Assembly (NCBI GenBank): GCA_029204225.1
Contig: CM055094.1
Coordinates: forward strand, 69,463,566 to 69,527,565
Reading direction: 5' to 3'
DNA length: 64,000 bases
DNA from: Diphasiastrum complanatum
Lineage: Eukaryota > Streptophyta > Lycopodiopsida > Lycopodiales > Lycopodiaceae
The notes beneath the pieces were generated by a model. That model was not told the DNA's origin, made no database searches, and saw only the letters and a program-made list of their open reading frames with translations. Below are positions 43,395 through 54,577 of this stretch, piece after piece (position 1 is the first letter of the stretch; each line of letters opens with the position of its first letter). The position numbers were made by a program, and so were the translations under genes.

Positions 43395-44870
43395 TCTTTT
43401 CGGTCCACTTCTCAGCCCAGTTCACATATTCAGTAAACTTATCAAGAGCTTCAAATTTGTTGTGGATGAAATAGACAACGACAAACTTATTATAATTATT
43501 GATAAAGGTGATGTAATATCTTGATCCTGCGACTGATAGTGCATCAAAAGGTCCATAGATGTCTGAGTGTATCAACTCCAGAAGTTCCGTCTTCATGAAA
43601 GGAGTATGTGACATCTTCCCTTTGTTGCATGCATCACAGGGTGTCAGGTTTGCATCCTTGATGTTCACTCATGCGAATGCGTCATACTGGCTTGTTTTGA
43701 TAGTCTCATGTGCCATAGAACGTCTATAGACTCACGGACTCCCAGAACGATATATCTAGAGGAATCGGTTTGTCGAAAGTCGGCAATCATCTACCTTGTC
43801 ATCACAAAGTGCGACGTGGCTCATGAGTCAATAACTATGTCTTGAACATCAGATGTGGATGTTGGACATAAACCAGTGCATAGATAAGCAGTGGACCTTT
43901 GCTAGCTCGATCTTCAGCCATCTTTGAGGATTCAGGCTCCTCCACGTATGATGTGTTATTCGTGCTTTCCTTCATGCTCTGCATCTTCTTATTTCTAGGA
44001 TTATTGTAGCAATCCATGCCTGCATGACCTTTCTTGTGACAATGTATGCACTCAATCTTTGGACTTAGCCAGCATTTATCCACTGTGTGGCCATCACGTC
44101 TGCATCTATCGCATGTCTTCTTGTCGTTGCCTTGCCATTTGTTCCTTCCTTTTGGTCTGCCTTCTTGGATTTCGTATTTCTGATGGTTCTGATCTGATCT
44201 CTTTGTCGACTCCCTCTTAGGTTGAGTCTTCTTCTTTGACTGGTCTATGTTGTTGTAGAGAGCTTGATCAGACTCGTTCCTATCATCGTAGTGCTCTCTA
44301 GCTTCAACTTCTTCCTTGATGTCAATGACTGCCTTGTCAAAGGTCATAGTAGGATCTTTAGCCAATGTCTAAGTTGTCTGAAACAATCGCAGTAAGGAGC
44401 ATAGCAGGTAACTGAGCTGCTTCTCTTGTGAGACTGCGTGTTCTACTCCAGCGTTGTGTAGCGATAAGAACAGGTTCTTCATCTTTCTAATGAAGCTGGT
44501 GAGATCTTTGCCATCCCATCTTAGATCGGTAAGCTAATCTTCTAGATGCATTATCTGATTTTGTGACTTGGTCTGAAATATGTTGATGAGTGTATCCCAC
44601 ATCTCTCTAGCGTTAGAGATTGATGCGAGGTCAAGGGTAATGTTGTCTTCGATGGAAGAGGAGATGACAGCTACTGCTTTGTTGTTCTTCTCTTTCCACT
44701 CCTGAAGATCTTTGCCTGTGCTGGCTGGCATCTCTTCTGTGCCCATCCACCCATGGCCATAATGCTTCTCCTCTTAGGATTAGCGATGTCTTCACTTTTC
44801 AAGCAAGAAAGTTTGATTTGTCTTCTTCAAGTACTGTGCAAATCTTTGATTGGATGCTATGAATGGAAGC
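43395..44870 (-). mobile_element. copia fragment: gag to integrase start (minus strand)
   Basis: Same clade as element B. Minus strand from 44870: gag ASIHSIQSKICTVLEE, a stop, WPWVDG, QEWKEKNNKAVAVISSSIE, ISNAREMWDTLINIFQTKSQ, two zinc knuckles CDRCRRDGHTVDKC and CIHCHKKGHAGMDC (44110-43990), a damaged protease region, CDACNKGKMSHTPF and the integrase start ELIHSDIYGPF / YYITFINNYNKF. It breaks at 43395. Confidence 0.85.
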
Positions 44871-44906
44871 CATTGTCTTAGTGACGTGGCTCTAATTAAG
44901 CCTTAT

Positions 44907-45042
44907 GGCTTTGATACCACTGATGGAATCCTACAATCTTGAAGAGCTCCAGAAAGGCCGAGCAATCGGGTTGCTCTAATACCACTAACGGAATCCTGAA
45001 ACAACTCTAGAAAAGCCAAACAATCGGGTTGCTCTAGAACCA
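44907..45042 (-). other. three primer-binding-site copies
   Basis: Minus strand TGGTTCTAGAGC (45042-45031, next to the LTR), TGGTATTAGAGC (44984-44973) and TGGTATCAAAGC (44919-44908). The surrounding bases GGAATCCT...AGCAATCGGGTTGCTCTA repeat with them, so it is a tandem triplication of 58-65 bases. Confidence 0.75.
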
Positions 45043-45043
45043 T

Positions 45044-45560
45044 TGTTGGTAATATAGCGGGCTCTCTGGTTGATTCTTGTTGGAGCTCAGATGGAATCAA
45101 TTTGTTGGATAAGGCTACTGCCTCAAGCCATGATCAGTCATCCTCTGAACAAGCAGATAGCTACTGCTAATCTGACTATGTGTTTATGAACAGTAGATAA
45201 TGTCTTAATGACAGTGGAAATATATCTACTGATAAAATTGAACAAGCATCACAACATTCATAGATTACACATTGAGCAGAAGAGATGTACATATCTATAT
45301 TATCAAAAATGAGTGTACATAGAAAATCTTTCTTGAGCGTTGTCTGTTTTCCGGATCAGTGCATCGGCATGAGAGAGGTGTTCTCATCTCATGCATGGAA
45401 CTAGCTACTGCTAGAACTATCTTTCTTCCTTGATACATGCCTCACTGAGTGTTGCGTTCAAGACTTTTCTCTATCAATGTATATATGCTTGTCTCTGATC
45501 CAAGACATATATCATGTTGGATTAGATTACAAGATTGATTAGCTAAACTTAAGCTAAACA
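45044..45560 (-). repeat. 5' LTR of minus-strand copia
   Basis: Minus strand TGTTTAGCTTAAG ... ATTACCAACA, 517 bases, adjoining the first PBS copy. Terminal TGTT/AACA ends support the limits. Confidence 0.7.
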
Positions 45561-46292
45561 TCTGTTCAAGTAATTTTGTGTTGACGTTACATGGCGACGG
45601 TGGAACGTGGTAGTTTGAAAAACTTCACGCCCGTGTAGCTGAGGTCCGATAGTTTGTCCTCACCATGGCTTGCACATTGATGCTCGGAAGTATCGGCCTG
45701 ACCCAAAGTGTCGACCAACTGAGTAAAAATACAAGAAAAAATACTAAGGCTTTAAAGTAGAAACACAATGTTTCTTCATAGATCGTGTGAGGTGATTGCG
45801 CATCTCTGGGCTTCGCTAGATCTGATCAAAGTTTTTAAGCCATAGGAACTCGGCGCCGGATGGATTCTGGTCGCAGTGGCGCCGGTAGCAGCAGTGGCGT
45901 TGTTGGTGCTGGGAACAATGCTGGGGCTAGTGGCGCCAGGAGTAAAGCTTGCATTGGAAGCTAGCTTTACAACATCCACCCCACCTTTACAAAATTAGAT
46001 TAGTGCAAAGATGTCTCCCAATTATACTTAAATACTTTTATGCTACTTGGCACAGTACTCAATTTACCGGCCGCTTTTATCAACATTGTAGCATGCAGAC
46101 CACAAGTTGAAGGCCCCAGTTCTTTATATTGAAAAATACATAACTTGAAAATATCACTTTGTCTAGGAAAAGCGTACGTAAAACCTGAGGTAGGGAAGGA
46201 TTGAATACTCTATAATGCACTTCTCAATTGGCTGGAAGTAATTGTTTTTTAACCTAACAAATATAACCATTGACTCGGCCTCAGGTGGTCAA
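45561..46292. other. no recognisable genes
   Basis: A minus-strand frame 45776-45979 is Ala/Thr/Ser/Pro-rich (ASFTPGATSPS, TAATGATAT) and may be low-complexity exon sequence; no homologue recognised. Confidence 0.4.
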
Positions 46293-47306
46293 TGTTGGAT
46301 TTCTATCCTCTCCATCATTATCTCTCTGCTAATCTAGATCCATTCAGTAGCTGTTGTAAATACTTGTACAATCGCATACTCTATAGAAATACACTTGTTT
46401 CCTGACAAGCTGCAAAAATACAAAGGAATCGGTGACAGTGTCCTCACAACTCAGCCGACATTGACTATTCGGCCACTAACTGACTATTTGGCCACCATCT
46501 GATTGTTCGACCATCATTCACCGTTCAACTATTCAGACACCGCCTATTCGGTCACCTCCGACTAGTCATATGTCACTATCAACTCCAATAGTCAACTTGA
46601 ACAATCGGCGGCTCATCAGTACTTTCATCATGACCGGACAAAATCAAATATCGTCCAAAGGTAATTGCCAACAACACGTGATGCATTAATCCTAATTGTA
46701 AAGTACAGATTAAATATTCTTTTAATTAGTTAGCCATGTGTATATATTCAGCAACTTATCAGTTGCTTTAGTTAAGCTACACAAACATTGAATTAGTTCA
46801 ATCGTCTATCAAGTCAATCAATTAAAAATCCAAAGCGCAATTGTCTTGTTCTTTCTCTCTATCATCACAGAGTATTGATTCAAAAAGAACGCGACTGCAT
46901 TCAAACTGTATTTTCTTCACGACCGAATAATCATTGTTCTAGTAATCTAAGTCGTGTATGTCATGCTGAATTTTCTTTTTATTCATGTCCATAATGTTTC
47001 TTTCTTGCAGATAAACTTATTTGTAGATTAAGTTGTATTCATATGACTGATAGCATATGTCAATTTGTCGCTCTAAATTCCGCATCTAATACACTACTGC
47101 ACAGCTAAATCTAAAACCAAGATAATTTGTGCATGGCTATGGAATTGATCATATCGATCCAATGACTTCGAAGTTGTGATCAAGTAGGGCTGTCAAAGTC
47201 GGTCTGAATCTGATATATGTAGTTGCATGCACCGAGGATTCCGTGTGCGCCCGCCGCTCTTCCATTGTGTCCTTCCACAGTGTCACATTGTCGTGATATC
47301 CCAACA
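46293..47306 (+). repeat. 5' LTR of plus-strand copia
   Basis: TGTTGGATTTCTATCC ... GATATCCCAACA: perfect 6-base inverted ends TGTTGG/CCAACA, 1014 bases, PBS directly after. Same family as the LTR at 12652. Contains degenerate CGACTATTCGGC-like repeats at 46440-46620. Confidence 0.9.
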
Positions 47307-47318
47307 TGGTATCAGAGC
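47307..47318 (+). other. copia primer-binding site
   Basis: TGGTATCAGAGC, perfect tRNA-Met type site adjoining the LTR. Confidence 0.9.
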
Positions 47319-47466
47319 AATAATTCTACTCTCTGATTCCTAAAGGCGGACTTAGAACTAGAGCTTAATTATCAAAACGATTGTTCTGATAAAGAGTAGG
47401 CACTTGCTACAATTGTTTCTAGTCATACTATCAACTATCTGCATACACTTCATCTTGAATTTCTAG

Positions 47467-48250
47467 ATGGATTCGCAATTACAATTTGCTCTAATGGTGG
47501 ACAAACTCGATGGTTCGAAATACCACTTGTGGAAATTTAAGATAAAGGTGGTACTGATGGCCAAGGAGCTTTGGAAAATAGCCACTGGAACCAAACTACT
47601 TCCCAGTTTTGATGAGTAAGCCATTTTCAAGTGGAAGCTCAAGGATGGCAAGGCTTTCGCCTTGACCACCCTTAACATCTCCGATACACAAATTGGCCAC
47701 ATCAAACAAGCCCAATCTTCGAAAGAAGCTTGGGATAACACACTATACGAAGTGAGAGATGTCACTTCAAAGCTGCATCTAAGGAGGAAATTCTTTTCAC
47801 TCAGAATGACAGAAGGTGATTATGTTCATAATCACATTAATCAATATAAGAGTCTATTGGAGTAGATGGCGGCAATAGGTTCAGTGATCGAAGACTCTGA
47901 CGTTGTAATGACCTTATTGTCCAACCTGCCATCCTCATATGAAAACTAGGTTTTGATGATTTCCACACACTCAGAAATAACATTGTCCAGAGTCATATTC
48001 ATGCTGCTGCAAGAGGAGACAAGAAAGAATGGAGTATCATCATCCTCCATTAATGACTCGTAAGCATTATTCTCAAAGAATAACACAAGGAAGCAACAAA
48101 AGAAGAGAGTTGTCCGAATCGACAGCAATCACAAACAGTCACAGAAGATCTAGAACCAGCAATCTACTTAGAACAAAAGAAAGCTCTTCTACAAGTACTG
48201 CAAGAGGATGAACCATGAAATTCAGGACTATCGAATTTGAAGTTCAACAA
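47467..48250 (+). pseudogene. copia gag (UBN2-like)
   Basis: ATG 47467: LDGSKYHLWKFKIKVVLMAKELW, a TAA, TTLNISDTQIGHIKQAQSSKEAWD, LHLRRKFFSLRMTEGDYV, a TAG, and LLSNLPSSYEN. Stops every 50-100 codons. The zinc knuckle near 48180 reads YKYCKRMNHEIQDY, with the first and last Cys changed to Tyr. Confidence 0.8.
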
Positions 48251-48661
48251 CAACAAGAATAAGTAGCGGATTAGCAAGCCCATGCAGCAAACACGAACCA
48301 GAAGGTCCAAGAAAACTATGACAACGAGCAAGAAACTTTCATGGTGAATCATCACCATGTCGAACAATCGGAGGAATGGTTCCTCGATTCTAGAGCAACG
48401 CAACATATGACAAGCTATCAAGAATGGTTCATCGATTATTCAACCTACAACACCAAAAAATGCAGTCTCCTTGGAGACAGCAGCTCACACAAGATTGAAG
48501 GTGAAGGTATTGTTAGACTAAATTTTCAAAATGGATTATCAAAATTGATATCAAATATATTGTATGTCTCGAACCTAATGACAAATCTGTTGTCGGCCAG
48601 TCGAATTACAGACTTAGGACATAAGATAGATGAGTCAGGTAGATTCTTGTCAAATTCTTGA
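48251..48661 (+). pseudogene. copia protease
   Basis: Open frame 48341-48661 with EEWFLDSRATQHMT: DSR at the active site as in the 6.6 kb copy, then LLGDSSSHKIEGEGIVRLNF and LMTNLLSASRITDLG. The shared DSR suggests the parent of both copies already carried it. Confidence 0.8.
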
Positions 48662-48809
48662 TAAGAGTATGAGAGTTCTTGCACTCAGGTAGGGATATCT
48701 CTATAGGCTTAGTCATTGTAACTGTACAATTTATTGTGCTTTAAGTAGTTCAACATCTATCAATAAAAAATTAATCCAGCATTATAGACTTGGTCACCTT
48801 AATTATGTA

Positions 48810-49225
48810 TTGATAGGTAAGCATTCATTCAAAACAGTTTTTGTTGGATACTGTACTTCTGATGGAATGTATAGGCTGTACAATATAGACATCTATAAAA
48901 TTTTCACTATGGTGATGTCGATTCATGTGATATCCATACACTTCATGGATATGCTGATGCAAATTGGGCAGGCAATTTCGACACCAGAATATCGACTTCT
49001 GCACTAGTCTTCCTATTCAATAATGGTCCAATATCTTGGAATAGTTGAAAATAAACCTCCATTACAATGTCATCTACAGAATCCGAATACATTGCAGCCT
49101 CTCAAACTACTAAAGAAGCAATTTGGTTGAGAAATTTATTGTCTGATATTGGTCTTAGACAATCTGCTCCAACAATGATCCAGTGCGACAATTAGAGTGC
49201 TATTGCATTCTTGATCAATCCTAGA
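48810..49225 (+). pseudogene. copia integrase end joined to RNase H
   Basis: KHSFKTVFVGYCTSDGMYRLYN (integrase C-terminus) leads within about 30 codons into YADANWAGNFDTRIST (RNase H), MSSTESEYIAASQTTKEAIWLRNLL and IQCDN. All of RT is missing; the junction lies near 48920. Confidence 0.75.
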
Positions 49226-50593
49226 TTTCACTCATTGTCTTACATAAGTGTTTACATATTGGAGCAATGTTCTTGTTTCATGTCTCATTCTAAATTTTGT
49301 ATTTAATATTAGATACAATTCAAGTAATGTAGTATTGAGAAGAATAATCGGCTCTCATTGCAGTTATATTGCATATTCATTGTGGCAGTACAATAGACTA
49401 ATGCAATACTTTTTAATATTTTAGGCCATTGCATATTAGTGATGACAAATCATTGGAAGATTATTTTACGGATTTCAAATTACAATATGAAAGAAAAATG
49501 TTTTTTTGCTATTGTGCAACGTGGATCTGTCGAAAGGAGCCAAAGAGCAACTAGACATAAGAGATAGCACAAAAAGAGTTGTTTGGAGGTAAAAAAAAAC
49601 ATTCATTGCCTATTTGTCCATATAAGAGCAAAGTGTGCACATTGAATTTTTTGTTTTTAATATAACAATTTCTAAACTTTTTGGTTACATATACATTACA
49701 CATCTTATAAAAATGAAAAAGGTTGAAAAGATGTCATCATACTTCAAGCTTTGGCATGGAGAGAGAATTAAAAAACTTACATATATTGTGATGATTATCA
49801 TTTATGTGTCAGGAGATGTCTAAGTGAGTGGGAGAGAACAAAAAAAATCCTAATGGATTGATTTTTCATAAAGTTCTTGCCTAGACAATGAAATGGAAAG
49901 CAATCGCATGCGTGATAGAGGAGGTTTGTCTACCCCAAGTGTGGACATTGGCATACCACACTTGGAACTTAAGATGGGTGCCACATTGGAGACGAGATTG
50001 AAAGAAACAGACTTGTAGAGTCCTGACATACTTCCCAGACAATATTTTGCTAAAATGGGTCTTAAGGGGAAGGAACATGTAGGGGCTCCATATTTAGATC
50101 CAGTTTTGATTTTTACTCTGGATACCAAATGCCAATGTGGGAAATTTGAGTTCGTTAGACCTTCACATTATCCAATCACATATTGGAGCAAGATTTGTTG
50201 TGAATTTTATTTGGTATGTGTGCAACACAATGTCTTTCGCCAATGTTATGTGATTGTAACATACGCTTTTTCCTTTATGGTAGATATTCACTTTGTGTAG
50301 AGACATACTGAATATCGCAAAATGTGATGTTGCTAAGACCATTGCTGGTGAGATGCATACTATTTTTTCACATATGAAGACAGTTTGTGTAGGGACTAGA
50401 TTAGGAAGAGGTAAAAGTGTACAATACAATGCAAACATAGTTTTGTTTGACTTTCCACCAAGATTTCTCCTAGACGATTTTATTGGAAGAGTTCCTATGT
50501 GGAATATACTTGATAATAGATTGATGGAGGCATCAATGCAATTCGCCTAAGCAATTGTCGATGATGATGGCCTCGTAGTCAGTATCTTGGCAG
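49226..50593 (+). other. unrecognised coding-like region left of the LTR element
   Basis: A plus-strand frame from about 49890 to 50300 has only one stop (TAG near 50017) and includes GLSTPSVDIGIPHLELKMG, LPRQYFAKMGLKGKEHVGAP and CQCGKFEFVRPSHYPITYW. Another clean frame (50293-50550) has FDFPPRFLLDDFIGRVPMWN. They may be pieces of one old gene. No family recognised. Confidence 0.35.
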
Positions 50594-51230
50594 TGTGAAA
50601 GTTTCAACTAGTTTAGTCATATTTGTTACATTTCTATATTTGGCAAATTGAGACCAACTTTATATTAGACTTAGAGTTTAACTTTTCAAAGTTAATTAGT
50701 CTAAATTTCATTTGAATAAATACTTTTTGAAAGTGTGAGAAATTTAGAAGGCGATTTTGAGTATATTCAAATTTAGATATTGGGTACATTGAGCCTAGTC
50801 CCAAAAATATTTTGGAGGGAAAGCCAAGTGGCCACATAGGGTTTGGACATGTTATAAAAGGATGTAACTCATGGAGAAGCAGATCTTATCTCTTCTCTAT
50901 CCCATTTCATGCTTATACATGGTTCTCTTGGGTTCTACTGACCATTGGTGCACTATACTTGTGATACCTTGCAATTTTATGTGTAGAATGATCTATATTT
51001 GCTATTTTCAAGTTCACACATGTGAAACACAATAGCTTGTTGGTTTTGTATGGACACTACAACATTACTTTATGTTGTGATTCATGTTTGATGAAGTTCT
51101 ATTAGAGTTTACATTCTATTTTGTGTGTAGATGCCGATTTTTCTACATTGGCAAGATTGGTGGAGTAGCTTGCTTTGTAATCAAAGATTTTTAGATGATT
51201 TGGATCTGAAATGATCCCAAATCTTTCACA
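50594..51230 (+). repeat. 5' LTR
   Basis: TGTGAAAGTTTCAACTAG ... CCCAAATCTTTCACA, followed by a PBS-like TGGTTCAAAGC (51231-51241). A TATAAAAGG box lies near 50853. Confidence 0.9.
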
Positions 51231-51241
51231 TGGTTCAAAGC
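51231..51241 (+). other. PBS-like site
   Basis: TGGTTCAAAGC directly after the LTR, two to three changes from the tRNA-Met site TGGTATCAGAGC. Confidence 0.5.
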
Positions 51242-51848
51242 TTGTGTTTCAGGTTATGAAGGAGGAAATCATATCCATCAATGATTTGGTGAAGATATCA
51301 AGGCTAGAGCATGCTAGAGAATTCTACACCAAAATCGAGTTTCTTGCATTTGTAGATTGGATCTTTTAGGTCAAAACCCTATATAGGTTCATAAACTTGA
51401 TCAATTCCAATTTTTGAACTCACATGTTAGATTTAGCCGACTTTTGATCATTAGATCAGCCTAAGTGGTGGCTAATAGATTGCATATCAAATTTTCAGCA
51501 TTTGCATGTAGATCTTGAAATATTCAATTTTTGTGATTTTGTCAAAACCCTAATTTTGATTGGATCTCTAGATAGTGAGGTTGCTGGACTTCATTTGAGT
51601 GTGTTTCAATCTTAGGAAGTGGCAAGAGTCATTAGATTGAGAATAGATCATAGGTTGATCAAGATTTCACTATTCTATGTGTTGTTTTGCTTGGTATAAG
51701 TGCTAGAAGAGAATTGAGTCACTTCTCAATATCCAAAACATCATTCATCTCAAGAAGTGCGATTTCTCTTTGAAAACATTTGTTGTTGTCCAAAGGAGTG
51801 ATTTGTGCATTGAAACAGGTTGAAAGAGAAGATCAGGTCATTGCTACA

Positions 51849-52451
51849 TGGCAACATCAAGTGGAGTCATGTTGAAAGCCAATGATAGGCTTACCTCAAG
51901 TAGCTATTCATTGTGGAAAGTGGGATGGAATCACTTTTTGAGATGAATGATGTTTTGGATATTGTTGTAGGTTTGGAGGAGAGACCAGCAACACAACAAG
52001 ATCAAGTGAGGTATGATAAGAGGGCCAAAAGGGCTCTACACATGATCAAGATAAATGTTACCAATGAGCTTCTCAAGGAGGTTGGTAAGAGTACTTCATC
52101 TAAGGATATTTGGGACTCATTGAAGAAGCTTTATGAATCCAAGTCTACTTCTAGAGTGTTGATTCTAAAAAGGCAAAGCTTTTAAAGAGAACTTGATCAA
52201 GTTATTCTTAATGAATTGTTGGATGCTCATGCTAACATTGTTCAAGGTATTGTTATTCAAAATACTTTGCCAAGCTTGATGGATCTTCAAGAGATCTTGA
52301 TCAATGAAGAATATAGGCTTCAAGCAAGAGGTGGATCTACATCAACACTTCAAGAGGAGGTTATGTCACAAAGGGCAAATTCAAGGGCAAAAGCAAAAGT
52401 AAGTGGTTTAAAGGGCAAGATCAAGGGGAGGCTTCTTCAAATGGCAAAATG
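51849..52451 (+). pseudogene. gag of the non-autonomous element (frameshifted)
   Basis: ATG 51849 reads ATSSGVMLKANDRLTSSSYS, then a shift near 51913 into MESLFEMNDVLDIVVGLEERP, HMIKINVTNELLKEV, DIWDSLKKLYESKSTSRVLI, a stop at 52183-52185, and a basic C-terminal part ending TGA at 52450-52452. UBN2-type gag by these motifs. The short stops suggest it is not made whole. Confidence 0.75.
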
Positions 52452-53501
52452 AAGGATAGATCAAAGCTCAAGTGCTTCTACTGTGGCATCAAAGGACATT
52501 TTTCAAGTGAGTGCAAGAAGAGAGATCAAGGAGACAAGCAAGGTAATATTACTCTTGATGAGGATGGTTTGGATGTTCAAAATGCAAATGATGATGCTTT
52601 TGTGATGTCTTCATGTATGCTTGCTAATGATGGAGATCTAGATTCATGGTGGGTTGATAGTGGAGCAAGTTCACACATGACTTTTCACAAAGAGCACTTC
52701 ACTTCTTTGTTGGCATATGGAAATCAAGAGGTTGATCTCAAAGGGCTTCAGCTAGTCAAAAGGGAAGATGGCAATTTGGAACTAGTCAAGAGCATCAAAG
52801 TGGAGTCAATTGACAAAGATGTTATGGATATGTTTTTGCAGGTTATTGAAGACTCAAGTAAGGTCACAGGAGCAGCAAAGAAGTGTTGTTCAAGTTTACT
52901 TTACTTGTTCTATCTCATGTTTGATCATTTTCATGTGGATGTGTGCAAATTGTCAAGATATGGTAAAACTAGCTACATTAGTGAGCATCATTTTGATGTT
53001 GGATTTGTATTAGCATTCTTGGCTGGTTTTGTTGATGGAAATGAAGCTATTGGAAGTTCATTATGTCACTCATTCATGGTCAAGTCATCAAATGATGATG
53101 GCATCTTATGGCAAGATGGAGATGGAGGCCCATTCATGAAATTTGATGGTGGATACACGGCAACAAAGGACAAAGGAGGAGGAGACATGCAAGCAAAATT
53201 TGATCACTCACATTTATTGTTTGTTTGCTATATTTTTTTAGAGAGTTCAAAGTTGATAGCATGGAAGAATCATCTCATTTACATTCTATGTGATTCTTCA
53301 TGGCACATTGAAGTGATATGTCAATATTTTGTGAGAGAGCAAGTCATTGCAAAGGAGGTGGAGCTTCAACATGTGTCCTCAAGGGAATGTGTAGCTGACA
53401 TCTTCATCAAAGCATTGGAAAAGGACTTGTTCATGAAGCATAGGACATCACTTGAAGTGTTATCAAAGTCCATGCTAAAACTAGTTGAAGAGGGAGTGTG
53501 A
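52449..53501 (+). CDS. 350-residue open frame: zinc knuckle, protease, unknown segment, RNase H tail
   Basis: No stop over 350 codons. Residues 9-22: CCHC knuckle CFYCGIKGHFSSEC. Residues 66-78: protease site with intact D70-S-G. Residues about 90-284: a segment not seen in copia pol, with hydrophobic stretches (SLLYLFYLMF; VGFVLAFLAGFV) and Gly/Asp-rich parts. From 285: HIEVICQYFVREQ and VADIFIKALEKDLFMKHR, the RNase H C-terminus. The stop TGA lies in the first bases of the 3' LTR, as in other copia elements. Integrase and RT are replaced by the unknown segment while the frame stayed open, which suggests selection or a recent origin. The ATG follows the gag stop by overlap (ATGA), so restart or readthrough is possible. 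Confidence 0.6.
   Translation: MKDRSKLKCFYCGIKGHFSSECKKRDQGDKQGNITLDEDGLDVQNANDDAFVMSSCMLANDGDLDSWWVDSGASSHMTFHKEHFTSLLAYGNQEVDLKGLQLVKREDGNLELVKSIKVESIDKDVMDMFLQVIEDSSKVTGAAKKCCSSLLYLFYLMFDHFHVDVCKLSRYGKTSYISEHHFDVGFVLAFLAGFVDGNEAIGSSLCHSFMVKSSNDDGILWQDGDGGPFMKFDGGYTATKDKGGGDMQAKFDHSHLLFVCYIFLESSKLIAWKNHLIYILCDSSWHIEVICQYFVREQVIAKEVELQHVSSRECVADIFIKALEKDLFMKHRTSLEVLSKSMLKLVEEGV
53486..53496 (+). other. polypurine tract
   Basis: GAAGAGGGAG directly before the 3' LTR. Confidence 0.8.
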
Positions 53502-54133
53502 AAGATTCAACTAGTTTAGTCATATTTGCTACATTTTTATATTTGGCAAATTGAGACCAACTTTATATGAGACTTAGAGTTTAACTTTTCAAAGTTAATT
53601 AGTCTAAATTTCATTTGAATATATACTTTTTGAAAGTGTGGGAAATTTAGAATGCGAGTTTGAGTAAATTCAAATTTAGATATTGGGTACATTGAGTCTA
53701 GTCCCAAAAATAGTAGGATTTATATTTTGGAGGGAAAGCCAAGTGGCCAAATAGGGTTTGGACCTGTTATGAAAGGATGTAACTCATGGAGAAGCAGGTC
53801 TTATCTCTTCTCTATCTCATTTCATGCTTATACATGGTTCTACTATCCATTGGTGCACTATACTTGTGATATCTTGCAATTCTATGTGTAGAATGATCTA
53901 TATTTGCTATTTTTAGGCTCACACGTGTGAAATACAGTAGCTTGCTGATTTTGTACGGACAACAATAGTACTTTATATTTTGATTCATGTTTGATCAAGT
54001 TCTATTAGAGTTTGCATTCTATTTTGTGTGTAGATGCTGATTTTTCTACATTGGCAAGATTGGTGGAGTAGCTTGCTTTGTAACCAAAGATCTTTAGATG
54101 ATTTGGATCGGAAATGATCCCAAATCTTTCACA
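53497..54133 (+). repeat. 3' LTR
   Basis: TGTGAAAGATTCAACTAG ... AAATCTTTCACA; partner of 50594-51230, same length. Confidence 0.9.
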
Positions 54134-54577
54134 GCCACTGTCATAGATACTGGCATTTGTTAGAGTTGCTAAAAATTCTGGACTCATATTATGGGAGGTG
54201 GATAAATTTGGCATCACTGTCATGGGAACTTTAGGTGAATTCTACATCAATTACTCTTCTATAAGTGTTATTGTTCTTTTTAGACTAATGTGAGATGTGT
54301 TCCAATCTATATCATATTTTGTCACATATACATATGCTTGTCTTCAATTCCTATGGGTGATTGCAACTTGATCGATCCTTCCCTTTTTCACAATGTGACT
54401 AATCATTGGATACATAACTATCCTCCAGTTGAGAGACTGAAAGATAGTACTGGAACTCAGCCAATGTGTGCAGAGAGTCATTGTATGCATGTGGATGTAC
54501 CAATCGACACTACACTGCAATGGATTTTAATCAAGCCATCCTTCATCGATTTAGCCACCCATAGATATGGTCTGTGA
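54134..54577 (+). other. unrecognised coding-like region right of the LTR element
   Basis: Plus-strand open frame 54290-54577 (95 codons) includes GDCNLIDPSLFHNVTNHWI and YPPVERLKDSTGTQPM. It could be the continuation of the frames at 49890-50550, interrupted by the LTR element. Not recognised. Confidence 0.3.

Larger units (their letters stand above)
46293..49225 (+). mobile_element. plus-strand copia element, 3' truncated
   Basis: 5' LTR, PBS, gag, protease, a scrap of integrase C-terminus and an RNase H fragment; most integrase and all RT are deleted and no 3' LTR was found before unrelated sequence at about 49225. Same family as the fragments at 6440 and 12652. Confidence 0.85.
50594..54133 (+). 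mobile_element. two-LTR non-autonomous copia element
   Basis: Both LTRs are 637 bases with inverted ends TGTGAAAG/CTTTCACA and look about 95 percent alike by eye, with a 12-base indel compensated elsewhere. Interior of 2.27 kb holds gag, zinc knuckle, protease and the RNase H tail, but no integrase or RT. Flanking 5-base sequences GGCAG and GCCAC do not match, so no clean target duplication remains. Confidence 0.85.

Noticed and set aside
50589-54138. A 5-bp target duplication for the 50.6-54.1 kb element
   Set aside because: The flanks read GGCAG and GCCAC; they do not match.
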